NCBI GenBank assembly: GCA_003246755.1
Contig: QKDC01000071.1
Span: 1 to 58,586 of the forward strand
DNA length: 58,586 nt
Source: Gemmatimonadota bacterium
Lineage (GTDB): Bacteria; Gemmatimonadota; Gemmatimonadetes; Gemmatimonadales; GWC2-71-9
Reading direction: 5' to 3'
Shown piece after piece: positions 44,576-56,724 of the stretch. The translations under genes and the position numbers were made by a program. The notes under the pieces are model-generated. The model did no database searches. It was not told the origin of the DNA and saw nothing but the letters and a program-made list of their open reading frames with translations. How positions within the stretch are numbered: the first letter of the stretch is position 1; each line of letters starts with the position of its first letter.

Positions 44576-45732
44576 GTGTCTGACACAACGACTCCTGTCA
44601 TTCTCTCCGCCTGCCGCACCCCGGTCGGGAAGTACCTCGGGGGACTGTCCTCCTTCGCCGCCCCGCAACTCGGGGCCTTGGTCATTCGGGAAGCGGTATC
44701 CCGTGCGGCGATCGACATGTCGACCATCGACGAAGTGATCATGGGTCACGTCCTGCAGGGAGGGGCGGGGCAGGCCACTGGCCGGCAGGCCGCGATCCAT
44801 GCCGGTTTACCGGGGGTGATCCCGGCACTGACCGTGAACAAAGTGTGTGGTTCCGGGCTCAAGGCAGTGATGTTGGCCTCCCAGGCGATCCGGGCCGGGG
44901 ATGCGGAGTGTGTCGTGGCCGGGGGTATGGAAGTGATGTCGGCATCACCGCATTACCTCTACAATTATCGCAACGGCATCAAGGCTGGGAACCAAACCTT
45001 GGTGGACGGGATGATCCACGATGGCCTGTGGGATTCATTCGGCAGCGTCCACATGGGTTCTTATGCCGAGTACACGGCATCGAAGTCCGAGATTACCCGC
45101 GAGGAACAGGATGAGTACGCCTTCCACAGTCACCGGAAGGCGATCGAAGCCATGGAAGCGGGTCGTTTCGATGCTGAACTCGTACCCGTGGAGGTCACCT
45201 CCCGGAAGGGTTCAACCATGGTGTCCGCCGACGAGAGTCCGCGAAAGGACACCTCCGTCGAGGCGTTGGCGAAACTCAGGCCTGCCTTCCAGAAGGACGG
45301 CTCGGTGGGGCGAGCGCGCTGGTGGTCACCTCACTCGCGTTTGCCAAAGCACAGGGCCTCGACCCAATGGCGCGCGTCACTGGGTATGCGACGGGTGGCG
45401 GTGAGCCGAAGGATCTGTTTTACGCGCCGATTCTCGCCGTCCAGAACCTGATGGCGAAGACCGGGGTTTCCATCTCGGACTACGAGTTGATCGAAGCGAA
45501 CGAAGCCTTCGCGGTCCAGGCGATCGCGGATGGGCGCGGTTTGGGGTGGGATTGGGACCGGGTCAACGTGAACGGTGGGGCCATTGCCATCGGACATCCG
45601 ATCGGAGCGAGCGGCGCCAGAGTCCTCACGACGTTACTCTATGCCATGCGCGACCGGGGTGCGTCGACCGGACTCGCGACTCTCTGTCTCGGCGGTGGGA
45701 ACGCCGTCGCTCTTTCTGTGGAGGCGATGTGA
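44576..45732 (+). pseudogene. Acetyl-CoA C-acetyltransferase (thiolase), frameshifted with an internal deletion
   Basis: The GTG at 44576 follows GAGGTGG and opens a thiolase (SACRTPVGKYLG, catalytic-Cys motif NKVCGSGLKAV). The frame holds to FQKDGSV near 45308 and then runs out of frame to a stop at 45451. The thiolase continues in another frame from about 45309 (ASALVVTSLAFAKAQGLDP) with NEAFAVQ, GGAIAIGHPIGASG and LCLGGGNAVAL to 45732. Compared with family members, about ten residues of the TAGN(A/S)SGIND type are missing at the junction, so about 31 nt appear lost. Both main catalytic residues remain but the protein is broken. A sequencing or assembly error is possible. In operon context it would act with the downstream 3-hydroxyacyl-CoA dehydrogenase. 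Confidence 0.8.
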
Positions 45733-46316
45733 TTCAACCGAGTCCTTCCAACGCCGCGGTTGCGCGCGGTGAGGCCGTTGGTACCGAATCCACCACCAGG
45801 TATCGTGCGCTGTCCATCGCGGCGGCCGTGATCGCCATGGCACTGTCGGCGCAAGTCGCGATTCCCGTGTCTCTGGGCCCGGTGCCGATGACGCTCCAAC
45901 CGATGGTGGTTCTCCTCATCGGAGGCATCCTCGGGCCAAGGCTCGGTGCGGGGGCGCTGGCACTGTACCTCGTGGCCGGCCTCTCAGGGCTCCCCGTGTT
46001 CGCAGCCGGCGGTGCCGGATTTGGCCGACTGCTCGGGCCTACCGGAGGTTACTTGCTGGCATTCCCCTTTGCGGCCGCGGTGACCGGCACCCTGGTCGTT
46101 GACCGTGGAGGAGTCCTCCGGAGTTGGTTCGCGGCCTTCGCGGGGATGGTGGTGATCCATCTTGGCGGAGTGGCTCATCTCGCCCTGCTCGGCGGCAATC
46201 CGGAGTTGGCCCTGCAGTGGGGGTCTCTGCCGTTCGTGACGGCGGACTTCGGAAAGATCGGCATCGCCTCTCTCATCATCAGTTGGGCCAGACGGCGTCG
46301 CCCCACGGGCCGTTGA
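45729..46316 (+). CDS. bioY: Biotin ECF transporter S component BioY
   Basis: 195 residues; GTG overlaps the thiolase stop (GTGA). About six hydrophobic segments. Family blocks are seen: AIPVSLGPVPMTLQPMVVLL near residue 38, GGILGPRLGAGALALYLVAG, LSGLPVFAAGGAGFGRLLGP and TGGYLLAFPFAAAVTG, all diagnostic of BioY. It binds and imports biotin, alone or with an ECF energy module (EcfAAT), which is not in this window. Biotin links to acyl-CoA carboxylases and fits the acyl-CoA genes around it. Confidence 0.93.
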   Translation: MIQPSPSNAAVARGEAVGTESTTRYRALSIAAAVIAMALSAQVAIPVSLGPVPMTLQPMVVLLIGGILGPRLGAGALALYLVAGLSGLPVFAAGGAGFGRLLGPTGGYLLAFPFAAAVTGTLVVDRGGVLRSWFAAFAGMVVIHLGGVAHLALLGGNPELALQWGSLPFVTADFGKIGIASLIISWARRRRPTGR

Positions 46317-47170
46317 CCACCGAGCGAGATCGGGTCGGCGGGAGGGCACTCGCCGTCGGACTCTCTCTCGCATTCCTCCTCACCGGGTTCATCCTCGCGA
46401 TCTTCCTGTACGGGATGCTTGCGAGGGTCCTCTTCCAAGGTGGTGCCCCCGGGACAGTCACGGCCACGACGCTACAGTCGGTCTGTGTCATCACGAGTTT
46501 TGGGTTGATGACTTGGGCGATCGGCATGCGGGCAGCCGGCCTCAACGCCGTGGCCCTGCGATGGAGGCCCGGGGGTCGACGTGGGATGGCAGGCGGGCTG
46601 CTGATCGGAGGGGCCGCCGCGCTGGCCGTCTTGGTCCTGGCCGTTCCGCTCGGCGATGCGGCGTGGGGACCCGATGGTGAACCAGCCACCGCTTGGCTCA
46701 GCAATCTGGTTCTGCTGATCGGTGTGCTGCTCCCGGCGGCATTCGCCGAGGAGTTGATCTTCCGGGGTGTCCCGATGGTGCTGCTCTCGCGAGCCTTCGG
46801 ACGAGCCGCTGCTATCGTTGGACTCGCGTGTGTCTTTGCTCTGGCTCACCTCTTGAATCCAGGCATCACCAGCCTGGGAGTCGGCAATATCGCCCTCGCC
46901 GGAGTGTTTCTCGGAGTGGCATTTTATCTTCCCGGCGGTCTGTGGGCGGCGACAGGTGTTCACCTGGGGTGGAACGCGACGCTCGCCGCTTTCGCCGCGC
47001 CGGTGAGCGGTCTCGCACTTCCCGTCCCGGGTCTCGACTACACGCCGGGGGGCCCTGCCTGGCTCACCGGCGGGTCGTTCGGTCCAGAGGGAGGGCTCTT
47101 GGCAACGATCGTCCTCGGGGTCTCAACCCTGCTCGTCGCACGGCGCATCGGTAAGGAGACGTTGGCATGA
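46313..47170 (+). CDS. CPBP-family intramembrane metalloprotease (CAAX-type)
   Basis: About 285 residues from a TTG at 46313 that overlaps the bioY stop (TTGA). Several membrane helices. The CPBP motifs are visible in order: [15 protein letters not shown] (EExxxR), then [10 protein letters not shown] (His in motif 2) and [10 protein letters not shown] (HxxxN in motif 3). This is the Rce1-like ABI family; bacterial members act in membrane protein or peptide processing and sometimes bacteriocin self-immunity, so the substrate is unknown. It overlaps the next gene by ATGA. The TTG start is chosen because of the overlap pattern; an ATG further in is possible. Confidence 0.88.
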   Translation: MTTERDRVGGRALAVGLSLAFLLTGFILAIFLYGMLARVLFQGGAPGTVTATTLQSVCVITSFGLMTWAIGMRAAGLNAVALRWRPGGRRGMAGGLLIGGAAALAVLVLAVPLGDAAWGPDGEPATAWLSNLVLLIGVLLPAAFAEELIFRGVPMVLLSRAFGRAAAIVGLACVFALAHLLNPGITSLGVGNIALAGVFLGVAFYLPGGLWAATGVHLGWNATLAAFAAPVSGLALPVPGLDYTPGGPAWLTGGSFGPEGGLLATIVLGVSTLLVARRIGKETLA

Positions 47171-48015
47171 AACAGGTTGCCGTGATTGGCGCAGGAACGA
47201 TGGGGAATGGCATCGCCCATGTGTTCGCCCAACATGAATGGTCCGTCGCACTGATCGATGTGCAGGCCGCCGCCCTGGAAAGAGGGCTCGGGGTCATCCG
47301 GAAGAATCTCGAGCGGCAGGTGAAGAAGGGCACTATCGCCCCCGACGTTCCGGATCAGGTGCTTGCGCGAATCACGACCGAAACGGACCTCGAAACGGCC
47401 CGCACGGCAGAATTCGTGGTGGAAGCGGCCACCGAGAACCCCACGCTCAAGCGGCAGATCTTCGAGACGCTCGATGTGGTCTGTGGTGACGAGGTCATTC
47501 TTGCCAGCAACACCAGTTCGATTTCCATTACCGAGATCGCGGCCTGCACCAATCGGCCCGCTCAGGTCATCGGGATGCACTTCATGAATCCCGTCCCCGT
47601 CATGCAACTGGTCGAAGTGATCCGAGGTCATGAGACGAGTGACGAGACCACACGAGCGGTGCTCGATCTTGCCGTTGCGCTCGGCAAGACCCCGGTCGAG
47701 GTCAACGATTATCCGGGTTTCGTCGCCAACCGGGTGCTGCTCCCGATGATCAACGAGGCGGTGTACTGTGTGATGGAAGGGGTGGCAACTCCCGAGGCCG
47801 TGGACACGGTGATGAAGCTCGGAATGAACCACCCCATGGGACCCCTGGCCCTGGCCGACCTGATCGGACTCGATGTGTGTCTGGCCATTCTCGAGGTCAT
47901 GCACGCTGGGCTCGGCGATCCCAAGTACCGGCCATGCCCACTGCTCCGGCGGATGGTTGCGGCGGGGCATTTGGGCCGGAAGTCTGGGCGCGGTTTCTAC
48001 TCTTACACGACCTGA
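47167..48015 (+). CDS. hbd: 3-hydroxybutyryl-CoA dehydrogenase
   Basis: 282 residues, ATGA overlap with the protease gene. NAD(P)-binding [15 protein letters not shown] at residues 7-21, catalytic-serine region [13 protein letters not shown], then [17 protein letters not shown] (catalytic His-Asn) and [35 protein letters not shown]. It oxidises L-3-hydroxyacyl-CoA to 3-ketoacyl-CoA with NAD(P), reversibly. It should pair with the thiolase upstream in acetyl-CoA/butyryl-CoA metabolism. Normal length for the single-domain enzyme. Symbol given for the family; beta-oxidation paralogues (e.g. fadB-type) are the alternative. Confidence 0.93.
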   Translation: MKQVAVIGAGTMGNGIAHVFAQHEWSVALIDVQAAALERGLGVIRKNLERQVKKGTIAPDVPDQVLARITTETDLETARTAEFVVEAATENPTLKRQIFETLDVVCGDEVILASNTSSISITEIAACTNRPAQVIGMHFMNPVPVMQLVEVIRGHETSDETTRAVLDLAVALGKTPVEVNDYPGFVANRVLLPMINEAVYCVMEGVATPEAVDTVMKLGMNHPMGPLALADLIGLDVCLAILEVMHAGLGDPKYRPCPLLRRMVAAGHLGRKSGRGFYSYTT

Positions 48016-48052
48016 GGGTCGGCGGACGCGCCGGCCGGGAGCGAACGATCGG

Positions 48053-49123
48053 ATGGACGTTTTTCAGCTGATGAAGGAAGCCGGGCACGAACAGGTCGTT
48101 CTCTGCCACGAGCCATCGTGCGGCTATATCGGCATCATCGCCATCCACGACACGACTCTCGGCCCCGCACTGGGCGGTACCCGCTTCTGGCATTACCCCT
48201 CCACAGACGATGCGATCCTCGACGCCCTGCGTCTGTCCCGGGGGATGACATACAAGGCCGCGGTTGCGGGACTCAACCTCGGTGGCGGGAAGGCCGTCAT
48301 CGTTGGTGACCACCGCAGAACCGATCGTGAAATCCTCTTTCGGGCCCACGGTCGGTTCATCGAATCACTGGGTGGGCGATACATCACGGCGGAGGATGTG
48401 GGGACGAGCCCCGCGGACATGGAATTCGTCAAACGAGAAACCGATCATGTCGCCGGCTTGCAGGGCCTCTCAGGGGACCCCTCCCCGGTGACGGGGTATG
48501 GCGTCTACATGGGGATGAAGGCGGCCGCGAAGAAACGATGGGGGAACGACAACTTGTCGAGCCGAACCGTGACCATCCAGGGGTGCGGGAAAGTCGCCTA
48601 CTACCTTGCCGAACAGCTTCATGCAGAGGGGGCACAGCTCATCGTCACGGATATTGATGAGGGCAAGATGCAACGGTTGGCCGAGGAGATGGGTGCGCGG
48701 ACGGTGGCTCCTGATGCCATCTATGATCAGGAGGCCGACATCTACGCTCCCTGCGCCCTCGGGGCCACGATCAACGACCAAACCTTGGAGCGTCTCAAGG
48801 TGGAGATCATTGCCGGAGGGGCAAACAATCAGCTCGAGAATGAGGAAAGACATGGGAGGTTGGTGGAAGAAAAGGGATTTCTCTACGCTCCGGACTTCGT
48901 CATCAACGGTGGTGGTTTGATCAATGTGTATGGCGAGATCGAGGGCTGGTCGCAGGAACGTGCCAAACGGAAGGCCCAGGAGATCTACGACACGATCTTC
49001 AATGTCTTCACGATTGCGGAACGGGACTCCATCCCGACCTTCCTGGCGGCAGACAGACTCGCCGAGGAGCGTATCGAATCCTTCGCCCGCTTGAACCCGA
49101 TGTGGATTGGCGGAGATCGCTAG
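48053..49123 (+). CDS. Leucine/valine-type amino acid dehydrogenase
   Basis: 356 residues from ATG 48053 ([14 protein letters not shown]). Oxidative deamination of a branched-chain amino acid to its 2-oxo acid with NAD. The substrate domain has [41 protein letters not shown] (catalytic Lys) and [19 protein letters not shown]. The NAD domain has [18 protein letters not shown] and [11 protein letters not shown], followed by [15 protein letters not shown]. The length and motif set fit leucine dehydrogenase better than glutamate dehydrogenase; phenylalanine or valine specificity cannot be excluded. Confidence 0.92.
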   Translation: MDVFQLMKEAGHEQVVLCHEPSCGYIGIIAIHDTTLGPALGGTRFWHYPSTDDAILDALRLSRGMTYKAAVAGLNLGGGKAVIVGDHRRTDREILFRAHGRFIESLGGRYITAEDVGTSPADMEFVKRETDHVAGLQGLSGDPSPVTGYGVYMGMKAAAKKRWGNDNLSSRTVTIQGCGKVAYYLAEQLHAEGAQLIVTDIDEGKMQRLAEEMGARTVAPDAIYDQEADIYAPCALGATINDQTLERLKVEIIAGGANNQLENEERHGRLVEEKGFLYAPDFVINGGGLINVYGEIEGWSQERAKRKAQEIYDTIFNVFTIAERDSIPTFLAADRLAEERIESFARLNPMWIGGDR

Positions 49124-49163
49124 GCGAGGCGCCCAGGCCCGCCAAGCGCTAGATTACCACCGA

Positions 49164-49607
49164 ATGGCAGAGAGAATCCCGATCGGCGCCGATCACGCTG
49201 GGTTCGCGCTCAAGGAGCGCCTCAAGAGCGAACTCGGTGCGATGGGGTACGAGGTGGATGATGTTGGAACCACTTCGGAGGACTCGGTCGACTACCCCGA
49301 CTTCGCCCATCGGGTCGCCGACCGGGTGGAGCGGGGAGAGGCGCGGCGCGGGATCCTGCTTTGCGGCTCAGGGCTCGGGATGTCCTATGCCGCCAACCGC
49401 CATCATGGTGTCAGGGCCGCCATCGCGTGGTCGCCGGAAATCGCCCGGCTTTCGCGAGAACACAACGACGCGAATGTCCTTGTCTTGCCGGCGCGGTTTA
49501 TCGAAGCGGACGAGGGTGTGGAGATTCTGCGTACCTGGCTCGAAACGAGTTTTGAAGGTGGACGCCACGTTCGGCGGGTGGAAAAGATCGAACCGGAGAG
49601 CGAATGA
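49164..49607 (+). CDS. rpiB: Ribose-5-phosphate isomerase B
   Basis: 147 residues from ATG 49164 ([18 protein letters not shown]). Family blocks: [35 protein letters not shown], and the active-site [20 protein letters not shown] (catalytic Cys), then [13 protein letters not shown]. Interconverts ribulose-5-P and ribose-5-P in the pentose phosphate pathway. Overlaps glyA by ATGA, a common arrangement (rpiB-glyA). Confidence 0.96.
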   Translation: MAERIPIGADHAGFALKERLKSELGAMGYEVDDVGTTSEDSVDYPDFAHRVADRVERGEARRGILLCGSGLGMSYAANRHHGVRAAIAWSPEIARLSREHNDANVLVLPARFIEADEGVEILRTWLETSFEGGRHVRRVEKIEPESE

Positions 49608-50884
49608 CACTGCAACATGGGGCATCACTGCGCAACGCCGATCCTGAGATCGCGTCACTCGTCGACCAGGAGGTGGAACGCCAACGCCATGGGTTGGAGT
49701 TGATCGCGAGCGAGAATTTTGCTTCGCGCGCCGTGCTCGAGGCGATGGCCACGGCAATCAACAACAAGTACGCCGAGGGGTATCCTGGTCGACGCTACTA
49801 CGGTGGTTGTGAAGTTGTCGACGAGGTCGAGCGGCTCGCCATTCGTCGGGCCACGGACCTCTTCGGTGCGGAGCACGCCAACGTGCAGCCCCACTCGGGT
49901 GCCCAAGCCAATTTCGCCGCCTTCATGGCGGTGCTCCCACCGGGGGGCAAACTCCTCGCCATGGCGTTGCCGCATGGAGGCCACCTCTCGCACGGTTCAC
50001 CCGTCAATCACAGTGGGATGATCTGGAATGCGGTCCACTATGGTGTCGACCCCACCTCGGGTTTGATCGACTACGATGCGGTCCGCGCTCAGGCTCTCGA
50101 GGAGAAGCCTGGCCTGATCGTCGCTGGAGGAAGCGCCTACTCGCGAGTCATCGATTTCGCGGCCTTCCGGGCCATCGCCGATGAAGTCGGTGCCGTCTTT
50201 CTGGTGGATATGGCCCACTTCGCGGGTCTGGTCGCCGGTGGTGTTTACCCCTCTCCGGTTCCTCACGCCCATGTCGTGACGTCGACCACACACAAAACCC
50301 TCCGTGGACCTCGCGGAGGGTTGATCTTGTGCGGGGAAGATCTGGCGAAGACGATTGACCGTTCGGTCTTTCCCGGCCATCAGGGCGGGCCGCTGGAACA
50401 CGTCGTCACTGCCAAAGCCGTGGCATTTCGCGAAGCCTCGACCGACGACTTCAGAGCTTACACTCGCCAGATCGTGGCGAATGCCAAGGCGCTTGCGGCG
50501 AGGCTCATGGAGCATGGCCTGGCGATCGTGTCCGGAGGGACCGACACTCACCTGATGCTCGTCGATCTACGGTCACGCGATCTGACCGGGAAGGTGGCCG
50601 AAGCCCTCCTCGGTCAGGCAGGAATCACCGTCAACAAGAACACCGTCCCTGACGATCCGCAGTCACCCTTCGTGACGAGTGGTATCCGGTTGGGTACGTC
50701 GGCGCTGACGACTCGGGGCATGGCCGAGTCCGAAATGCGTCGGATCGCCGACTTGATCGATCGAGCGCTTGGCGGCGCCGACGACGATGCTCTGGCTGCT
50801 ATCAGAGCCGAAGTGAAAGAACTGACTGACGGTTTCCCGCTGTACGAGAATATTCCCTCGGGTGAAGGCGCCGCCGTCGCATGA
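49604..50884 (+). CDS. glyA: Serine hydroxymethyltransferase
   Basis: 426 residues, a normal length. Converts serine and THF to glycine and 5,10-methylene-THF. Motifs: [77 protein letters not shown] and the PLP lysine in [14 protein letters not shown], followed by [11 protein letters not shown]. Feeds one-carbon units to purN and purH in the opposite-strand operon. Overlaps neighbours by ATGA. Confidence 0.98.
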   Translation: MTLQHGASLRNADPEIASLVDQEVERQRHGLELIASENFASRAVLEAMATAINNKYAEGYPGRRYYGGCEVVDEVERLAIRRATDLFGAEHANVQPHSGAQANFAAFMAVLPPGGKLLAMALPHGGHLSHGSPVNHSGMIWNAVHYGVDPTSGLIDYDAVRAQALEEKPGLIVAGGSAYSRVIDFAAFRAIADEVGAVFLVDMAHFAGLVAGGVYPSPVPHAHVVTSTTHKTLRGPRGGLILCGEDLAKTIDRSVFPGHQGGPLEHVVTAKAVAFREASTDDFRAYTRQIVANAKALAARLMEHGLAIVSGGTDTHLMLVDLRSRDLTGKVAEALLGQAGITVNKNTVPDDPQSPFVTSGIRLGTSALTTRGMAESEMRRIADLIDRALGGADDDALAAIRAEVKELTDGFPLYENIPSGEGAAVA

Positions 50885-51303
50885 ACGAGCTTCGACTCGG
50901 GGACGATGTGCTGTCTCAAGTCCTTTCACTCGAGACGCGGTATGACGAGCGCGCCTACCTCTTCGTTCTCGGGAGTATCGAGTACCTCCAGCAATCGCTC
51001 GACGTGCGGCGCCATGTCACGGGACCGGAGCTTGCCGGGGCCGTGCGGGATTTCGCCATAGAGCGCTTCGGTTTACTCGCTCAATCCGTCCTCGAATACT
51101 GGGGCATTCGCAAGACGCTCGATATCGGCCGAATCGTCTTCGTCCTCGTTGGGGTGGGGCTGCTCATCACCCAGCCCGGCGACCGGGTGGAGGATTTCGA
51201 CGAGACCTACGATTTCATGACGGCGTTTGATGACTGGTCCTACGTGTGGCAAGGTGTGGGACCGGGATACGGCGGCGGCATCCGCCGCAGGGAGGTGTCG
51301 TGA
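50881..51303 (+). CDS. Minf_1886-type conserved small protein
   Basis: 140 residues; ATGA-coupled to glyA and GTGA-coupled to the next gene. It is acidic, soluble and helical at first ([23 protein letters not shown]), then [29 protein letters not shown] followed by a hydrophobic strand region ([15 protein letters not shown]) and a Gly/Tyr-rich end. The pattern (Y...A..FV...L....., RHVTGPEL...R..A...FG..A..VL..WGI) matches the Minf_1886 family shared by Planctomycetota, Verrucomicrobiota and relatives, as I recall it. Function unknown. Confidence 0.65.
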   Translation: MNELRLGDDVLSQVLSLETRYDERAYLFVLGSIEYLQQSLDVRRHVTGPELAGAVRDFAIERFGLLAQSVLEYWGIRKTLDIGRIVFVLVGVGLLITQPGDRVEDFDETYDFMTAFDDWSYVWQGVGPGYGGGIRRREVS

Positions 51304-51497
51304 GTGGGATGCTCGAGTGGCCAACGTGCCAGAAGTGTTCCGATGGGACGCTGATCCCGTTGTCGGACTATGGGCGGGACGGAGCGCCGATCACCTACAA
51401 GGCCTGGGTGTGCACCAATCCGGAGTGCGGCTTCAATCTTCGGATCGACAACGGAGAGATCTCCTTCGGCCGGGTGATCACGCAAAGCTCCAAGTGA
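51300..51497 (+). CDS. Zinc-ribbon small protein, 65 aa
   Basis: GTG 51300 overlaps the preceding stop (GTGA). Two cysteine pairs, CQKC near residue 9 and CTNPEC near residue 38, form a C-x2-C...C-x4-C zinc ribbon with TYKAWVCTNPECGFNLRID between. It could act as a nucleic-acid or protein adaptor, or as a partner of the Minf_1886-type protein to which it is coupled. I do not recognise a named family. Confidence 0.6.
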   Translation: MSGMLEWPTCQKCSDGTLIPLSDYGRDGAPITYKAWVCTNPECGFNLRIDNGEISFGRVITQSSK

Positions 51498-51545
51498 TCG
51501 CGGAGAGCCGCTACCCGCGGCTCCCAGTTCAGCGGGTCTAGCCTC

Positions 51546-53114
51546 ATGTCCTTCATTCCGGTGCTCAGTCCCCAGCAAGCGGCGGAGTGGGATCACCGTG
51601 CCGTTGCCGCAGGCATCGCCGAGGCTTCGCTCATGGAGTGTGCCGGACGGGCGGTGGCGGGGATCATCTCCGACAGGTTCGGGGCCATGCTCGGTGCCGG
51701 TCGCGGAGTGCTGGTGGCGTGCGGCAGCGGCAACAATGGGGGAGATGGCTGGGTGGTGGCCCGGGCGCTCCATCGTACCGGCGCACCAGTCTCGGTGACC
51801 GCCGCCGACCCCGACTCCGGTTCGCCTCTGTGCCGTCAGATGGCCCAACTCGCTCGCAACGATGGGGTTCGAGAGGTATCGCCCGACGGGCCATGGCCTG
51901 CGGTCAGTCTGGTTGTCGATGCGATGCTCGGTGGAGGTGCACGTGGAGCTCCCCGCGACGCACTCGCCAAACTCTCGGCACGCATTGTTGACCTCGATCT
52001 TCCCGTCGTCGCCGTCGATGGACCCACCGGACTCGATCTTCTCACGGGTGTTCACCACGGGCCATCATGCATTCACGCCTCGCTCACCGTGACGTTCGGG
52101 GGATACCGACGAGGTCACCTGCTGGCTCGGGATGAGGTGGGGGATGTGGTCGTCGTCGACATCGGGTTTCCCCAACCCGATCCTGCTTGGCCAAGACTCT
52201 TTTCCGACTTGGACGCTTTCGGAACACTCCCACCTTTGGCAGCCAACGCCCACAAGGGCACACGCGGCCGAGTGGTCATCGTCGGGGGAGACACCGGGCT
52301 GACCGGTGCGGCACGCCTCAGCGCGCGTGCAGCGTTCGGTGCAGGAGCCGGACTGGTGCACATTCTCGCCCCCGATGACTCGGTCAAGACGCTCGCCACC
52401 GCGGAACCCGACATCCAGACCCGAATTCAACGTTTCGATCGGGCACCTGAGGGGGATACCCGAGCCCTTCTCGAGCAAGCCGACGCTGTGGTGATCGGAC
52501 CGGGCCTCAATCGCGATCCATCCCGGACCCGATTCGTGCTCGACATACTGGAGATCTCGCGGGTCGCGGTGGTCGATGCCGACGCCCTCACTGCTCTTCA
52601 GGGGAATCTCGAGGGGCTTTCCACGCTTGCCGCAAGCAGGACGTTCGTACTGACCCCGCACGCGGGAGAATTTCGGACGTTGTTTCCCGGGCTGGCGGCC
52701 GAAGCCGGCGTCGATCCTTGGGAGGCGGCGCGGGCAGCAGCGGACCAATCCGGAGCCACCGTACTTCTCAAGGGAGTCCCCACGGTCGTTGCTGGTCGAG
52801 GTGCGTCCCTCCTGACGGTCGCCGCAGGAAACCCCGGGCTGGCCACCGGAGGAAGCGGAGACACCCTGAGCGGATTGATCGCGACCTTCCTCGCCCAGGG
52901 GGTGGCCGCTCAGGATGCGGCTGCGCTCGGCGCCCATGTGCTCGGTCGCGCCGCCGACCTTGCCGCGCGCCGCCATGGCGCCCGGGGGCTCCGGCCGATG
53001 GAAGTGGTACAGGCACTTCCAGAGCTATGGCGGGGATGGGAACTCGCGGCACTGCGCAGGGATCATTCACGGTCACCCATCCTGCATGAGCTCGAAGCCC
53101 CACCCCGTGTCTGA
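51546..53114 (+). CDS. nnr: Bifunctional NAD(P)HX epimerase / ADP-dependent NAD(P)HX dehydratase
   Basis: 522 residues, ATG start. It repairs hydrated NADH/NADPH. The N-terminal epimerase half (residues 1-215) has GRGVLVACGSGNNGGDGWVVAR and DLPVVAVDGPTGLDLLTG. The C-terminal dehydratase half (from about 225) has AHKGTRGRVVIVGGDTGLTGAARLSARAAFGAGAG in part, VIGPGLNRDPS, FVLTPHAGEF and the ATP/ADP-site GNPGLATGGSGDTLSGLIATFL. Gene often called nnrE-nnrD or yjeF; here fused as in E. coli Nnr. It overlaps thiL. Confidence 0.95.
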   Translation: MSFIPVLSPQQAAEWDHRAVAAGIAEASLMECAGRAVAGIISDRFGAMLGAGRGVLVACGSGNNGGDGWVVARALHRTGAPVSVTAADPDSGSPLCRQMAQLARNDGVREVSPDGPWPAVSLVVDAMLGGGARGAPRDALAKLSARIVDLDLPVVAVDGPTGLDLLTGVHHGPSCIHASLTVTFGGYRRGHLLARDEVGDVVVVDIGFPQPDPAWPRLFSDLDAFGTLPPLAANAHKGTRGRVVIVGGDTGLTGAARLSARAAFGAGAGLVHILAPDDSVKTLATAEPDIQTRIQRFDRAPEGDTRALLEQADAVVIGPGLNRDPSRTRFVLDILEISRVAVVDADALTALQGNLEGLSTLAASRTFVLTPHAGEFRTLFPGLAAEAGVDPWEAARAAADQSGATVLLKGVPTVVAGRGASLLTVAAGNPGLATGGSGDTLSGLIATFLAQGVAAQDAAALGAHVLGRAADLAARRHGARGLRPMEVVQALPELWRGWELAALRRDHSRSPILHELEAPPRV

Positions 53115-54043
53115 GACGTCCCCCAGTCACACTCGGCTGGGTCCGGGGCGGGAGTTCGATCGGATTCGACGGATCGTCGCCGAGTTGGGAAATCGGGCCG
53201 TCGGGCTGGGTGACGACTGTGCCGTCCTTGCGGCGGAAGGCGACCAGGTCTGTCTCAGCACGGATGTTTCGGTGGAGGGAGTACACTTCCGGAGGGAATG
53301 GTTGACGCTGGAAGAGATTGGATGGCGATCGGCCGCTGCCGCGCTCTCCGACCTTGCCGCCGCTGCCGCCCTCCCAATCGGTTTGCTCGCCGCGTTGGTG
53401 ATTCCAGAGGACCTGGACCCAGAGGCCGCGGAGCAACTGATGGTCGGGGTCGGTGGGGCCGCGGCGATGAGCGGTGCTTCGGTTCTCGGCGGGGATCTCA
53501 GTAGTGGCGGGCTCCTGAGTCTCACCATCACGGTCGTTGGGCGGACCGAACATCATCTTGGGCGGTCGGGCGCTCGAGTCGGTGATCGGCTCTGGGTCAG
53601 CGGCACGCTCGGCGGTGCCCGGTCCGCTCTGGAGCAGTGGCGGACCGGCGAGGGGACGGACCCCGATCACGATGCGCGGCATGCCTTTGCCAAACCTGAA
53701 CCACGCATCGCTGAAGGCCGCTGGCTCGCCCATCGGGGGGCTCACGCTTTGATCGATCTGAGTGATGGGCTTGCCGGTGATGTGAGACACCTCGCCGCGG
53801 CGAGTGGTGTCGGCTGCGTCGTGAATCTCGACGCGCTTCCTCTCCACATTTCAACAGGGGCTGGGGCTACCCTCACCGGTCAAGCCGCTGCCGTCTTCGC
53901 CGCGATCGGTGGAGAGGACTATGAGCTTCTCGCCGCCATGCCTGAGTCATTCACGCCAGAGGCCCGGGAGTTTGCCGTCGATTTCGGCACACCTCTCACC
54001 AACATCGGAGTAGTACTGGACGGGCCCGTGCAGTTCCTCCTCG

Positions 54044-56435
<2,392 letters not shown>

Positions 56436-56442
56436 GGGTTGG

Positions 56443-56471
56443 TTGACCTGATAGGGTGGGGCGGCTAGGAT
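56443..56471 (+). promoter_or_regulatory. Sigma70-type promoter of tRNA(CAU)
   Basis: TTGACC (56443-56448), a 17-nt spacer, then TAGGAT (56466-56471), 12 nt before the mature tRNA. The region from -10 to the start is very GC-rich (tttgccgcccc), a feature often linked with stringent control. Confidence 0.6.
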
Positions 56472-56481
56472 TTGCCGCCCC
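56458..56481 (+). other. 8-bp GC hairpin overlapping the tRNA promoter
   Basis: GGGGCGGC (56458-56465) and GCCGCCCC (56474-56481) with an 8-nt loop that contains the -10 element. It lies between the last operon gene and the tRNA. It could end transcription of the operon, but has no T-tract and coincides with the promoter, so its role is open. Confidence 0.4.
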
Positions 56482-56483
56482 GG

Positions 56484-56557
56484 GGCAGGGTAGCTCAGGT
56501 GGTTAGAGCGCGGCACTCATAATGCCGAGGTCGAGGGTTCGAGTCCCTCCCCTGCTA
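56484..56557 (+). tRNA. tRNA with CAU anticodon (tRNA-Met, elongator type, or tRNA-Ile2)
   Basis: Acceptor stem GGCAGGG (56484-56490) pairs with CCCTGCT (56550-56556), with one G-T pair at the end; discriminator A 56557. D-arm GCTC...GAGC, anticodon stem-loop CGGCA-CTCATAA-TGCCG with CAT at 56518-56520, and T-arm GAGGG-TTCGAGT-CCCTC. CCA is not encoded. It looks like elongator tRNA-Met. tRNA-Ile2, whose C34 is modified to lysidine, is the alternative, and initiator tRNA is less likely. Its 3' end is duplicated downstream. Confidence 0.95.
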
Positions 56558-56558
56558 T
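56539..56558 (+). repeat. Attachment-site-like repeat, copy 1 (tRNA 3' end)
   Basis: tcgagtccctcccctgctat covers the T-loop to the discriminator of the tRNA. The identical 20 bp occurs at 56605-56624. A duplicated tRNA 3' end is the usual footprint of a tyrosine-recombinase integration site. Confidence 0.6.
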
Positions 56559-56604
56559 GTTGTTCGCGGTGCTGCACAACAATGCGGAACTCGTTGCTGA
56601 CGCA

Positions 56605-56624
56605 TCGAGTCCCTCCCCTGCTAT
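56605..56624 (+). repeat. Attachment-site-like repeat, copy 2
   Basis: Exact copy of the tRNA 3' end, 66 bp downstream of copy 1. The 46 bp between them hold no gene. No integrase gene is visible in the rest of the window. Confidence 0.6.
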
Positions 56625-56670
56625 TTGCAGTATAAGGACTTACGACCCTCCTCCCATTCCCGGATCCAGC

Positions 56671-56724
56671 ACCGGCAGTACAAGCGGCAGCAGATTTCAT
56701 CGTAACGCCTCCATCTGAGAGGCC
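56671..56724 (+). repeat. 54-bp imperfect direct repeat, copy A
   Basis: About 85% identical by eye to 57576-57630, with a perfect core acgcctccatctgaga and a near-perfect catcgt(g)aacgcc part. Each copy is followed by a short stem-loop, and each lies upstream of a gene for an exported protein. Confidence 0.65.

Noticed and set aside
45300-45732. Programmed frameshift or selenocysteine recoding in the thiolase
   Set aside because: About ten conserved residues are missing as well as the frame, no slippery heptamer is present, and no in-frame TGA separates the two parts. A deletion or assembly error explains it better.
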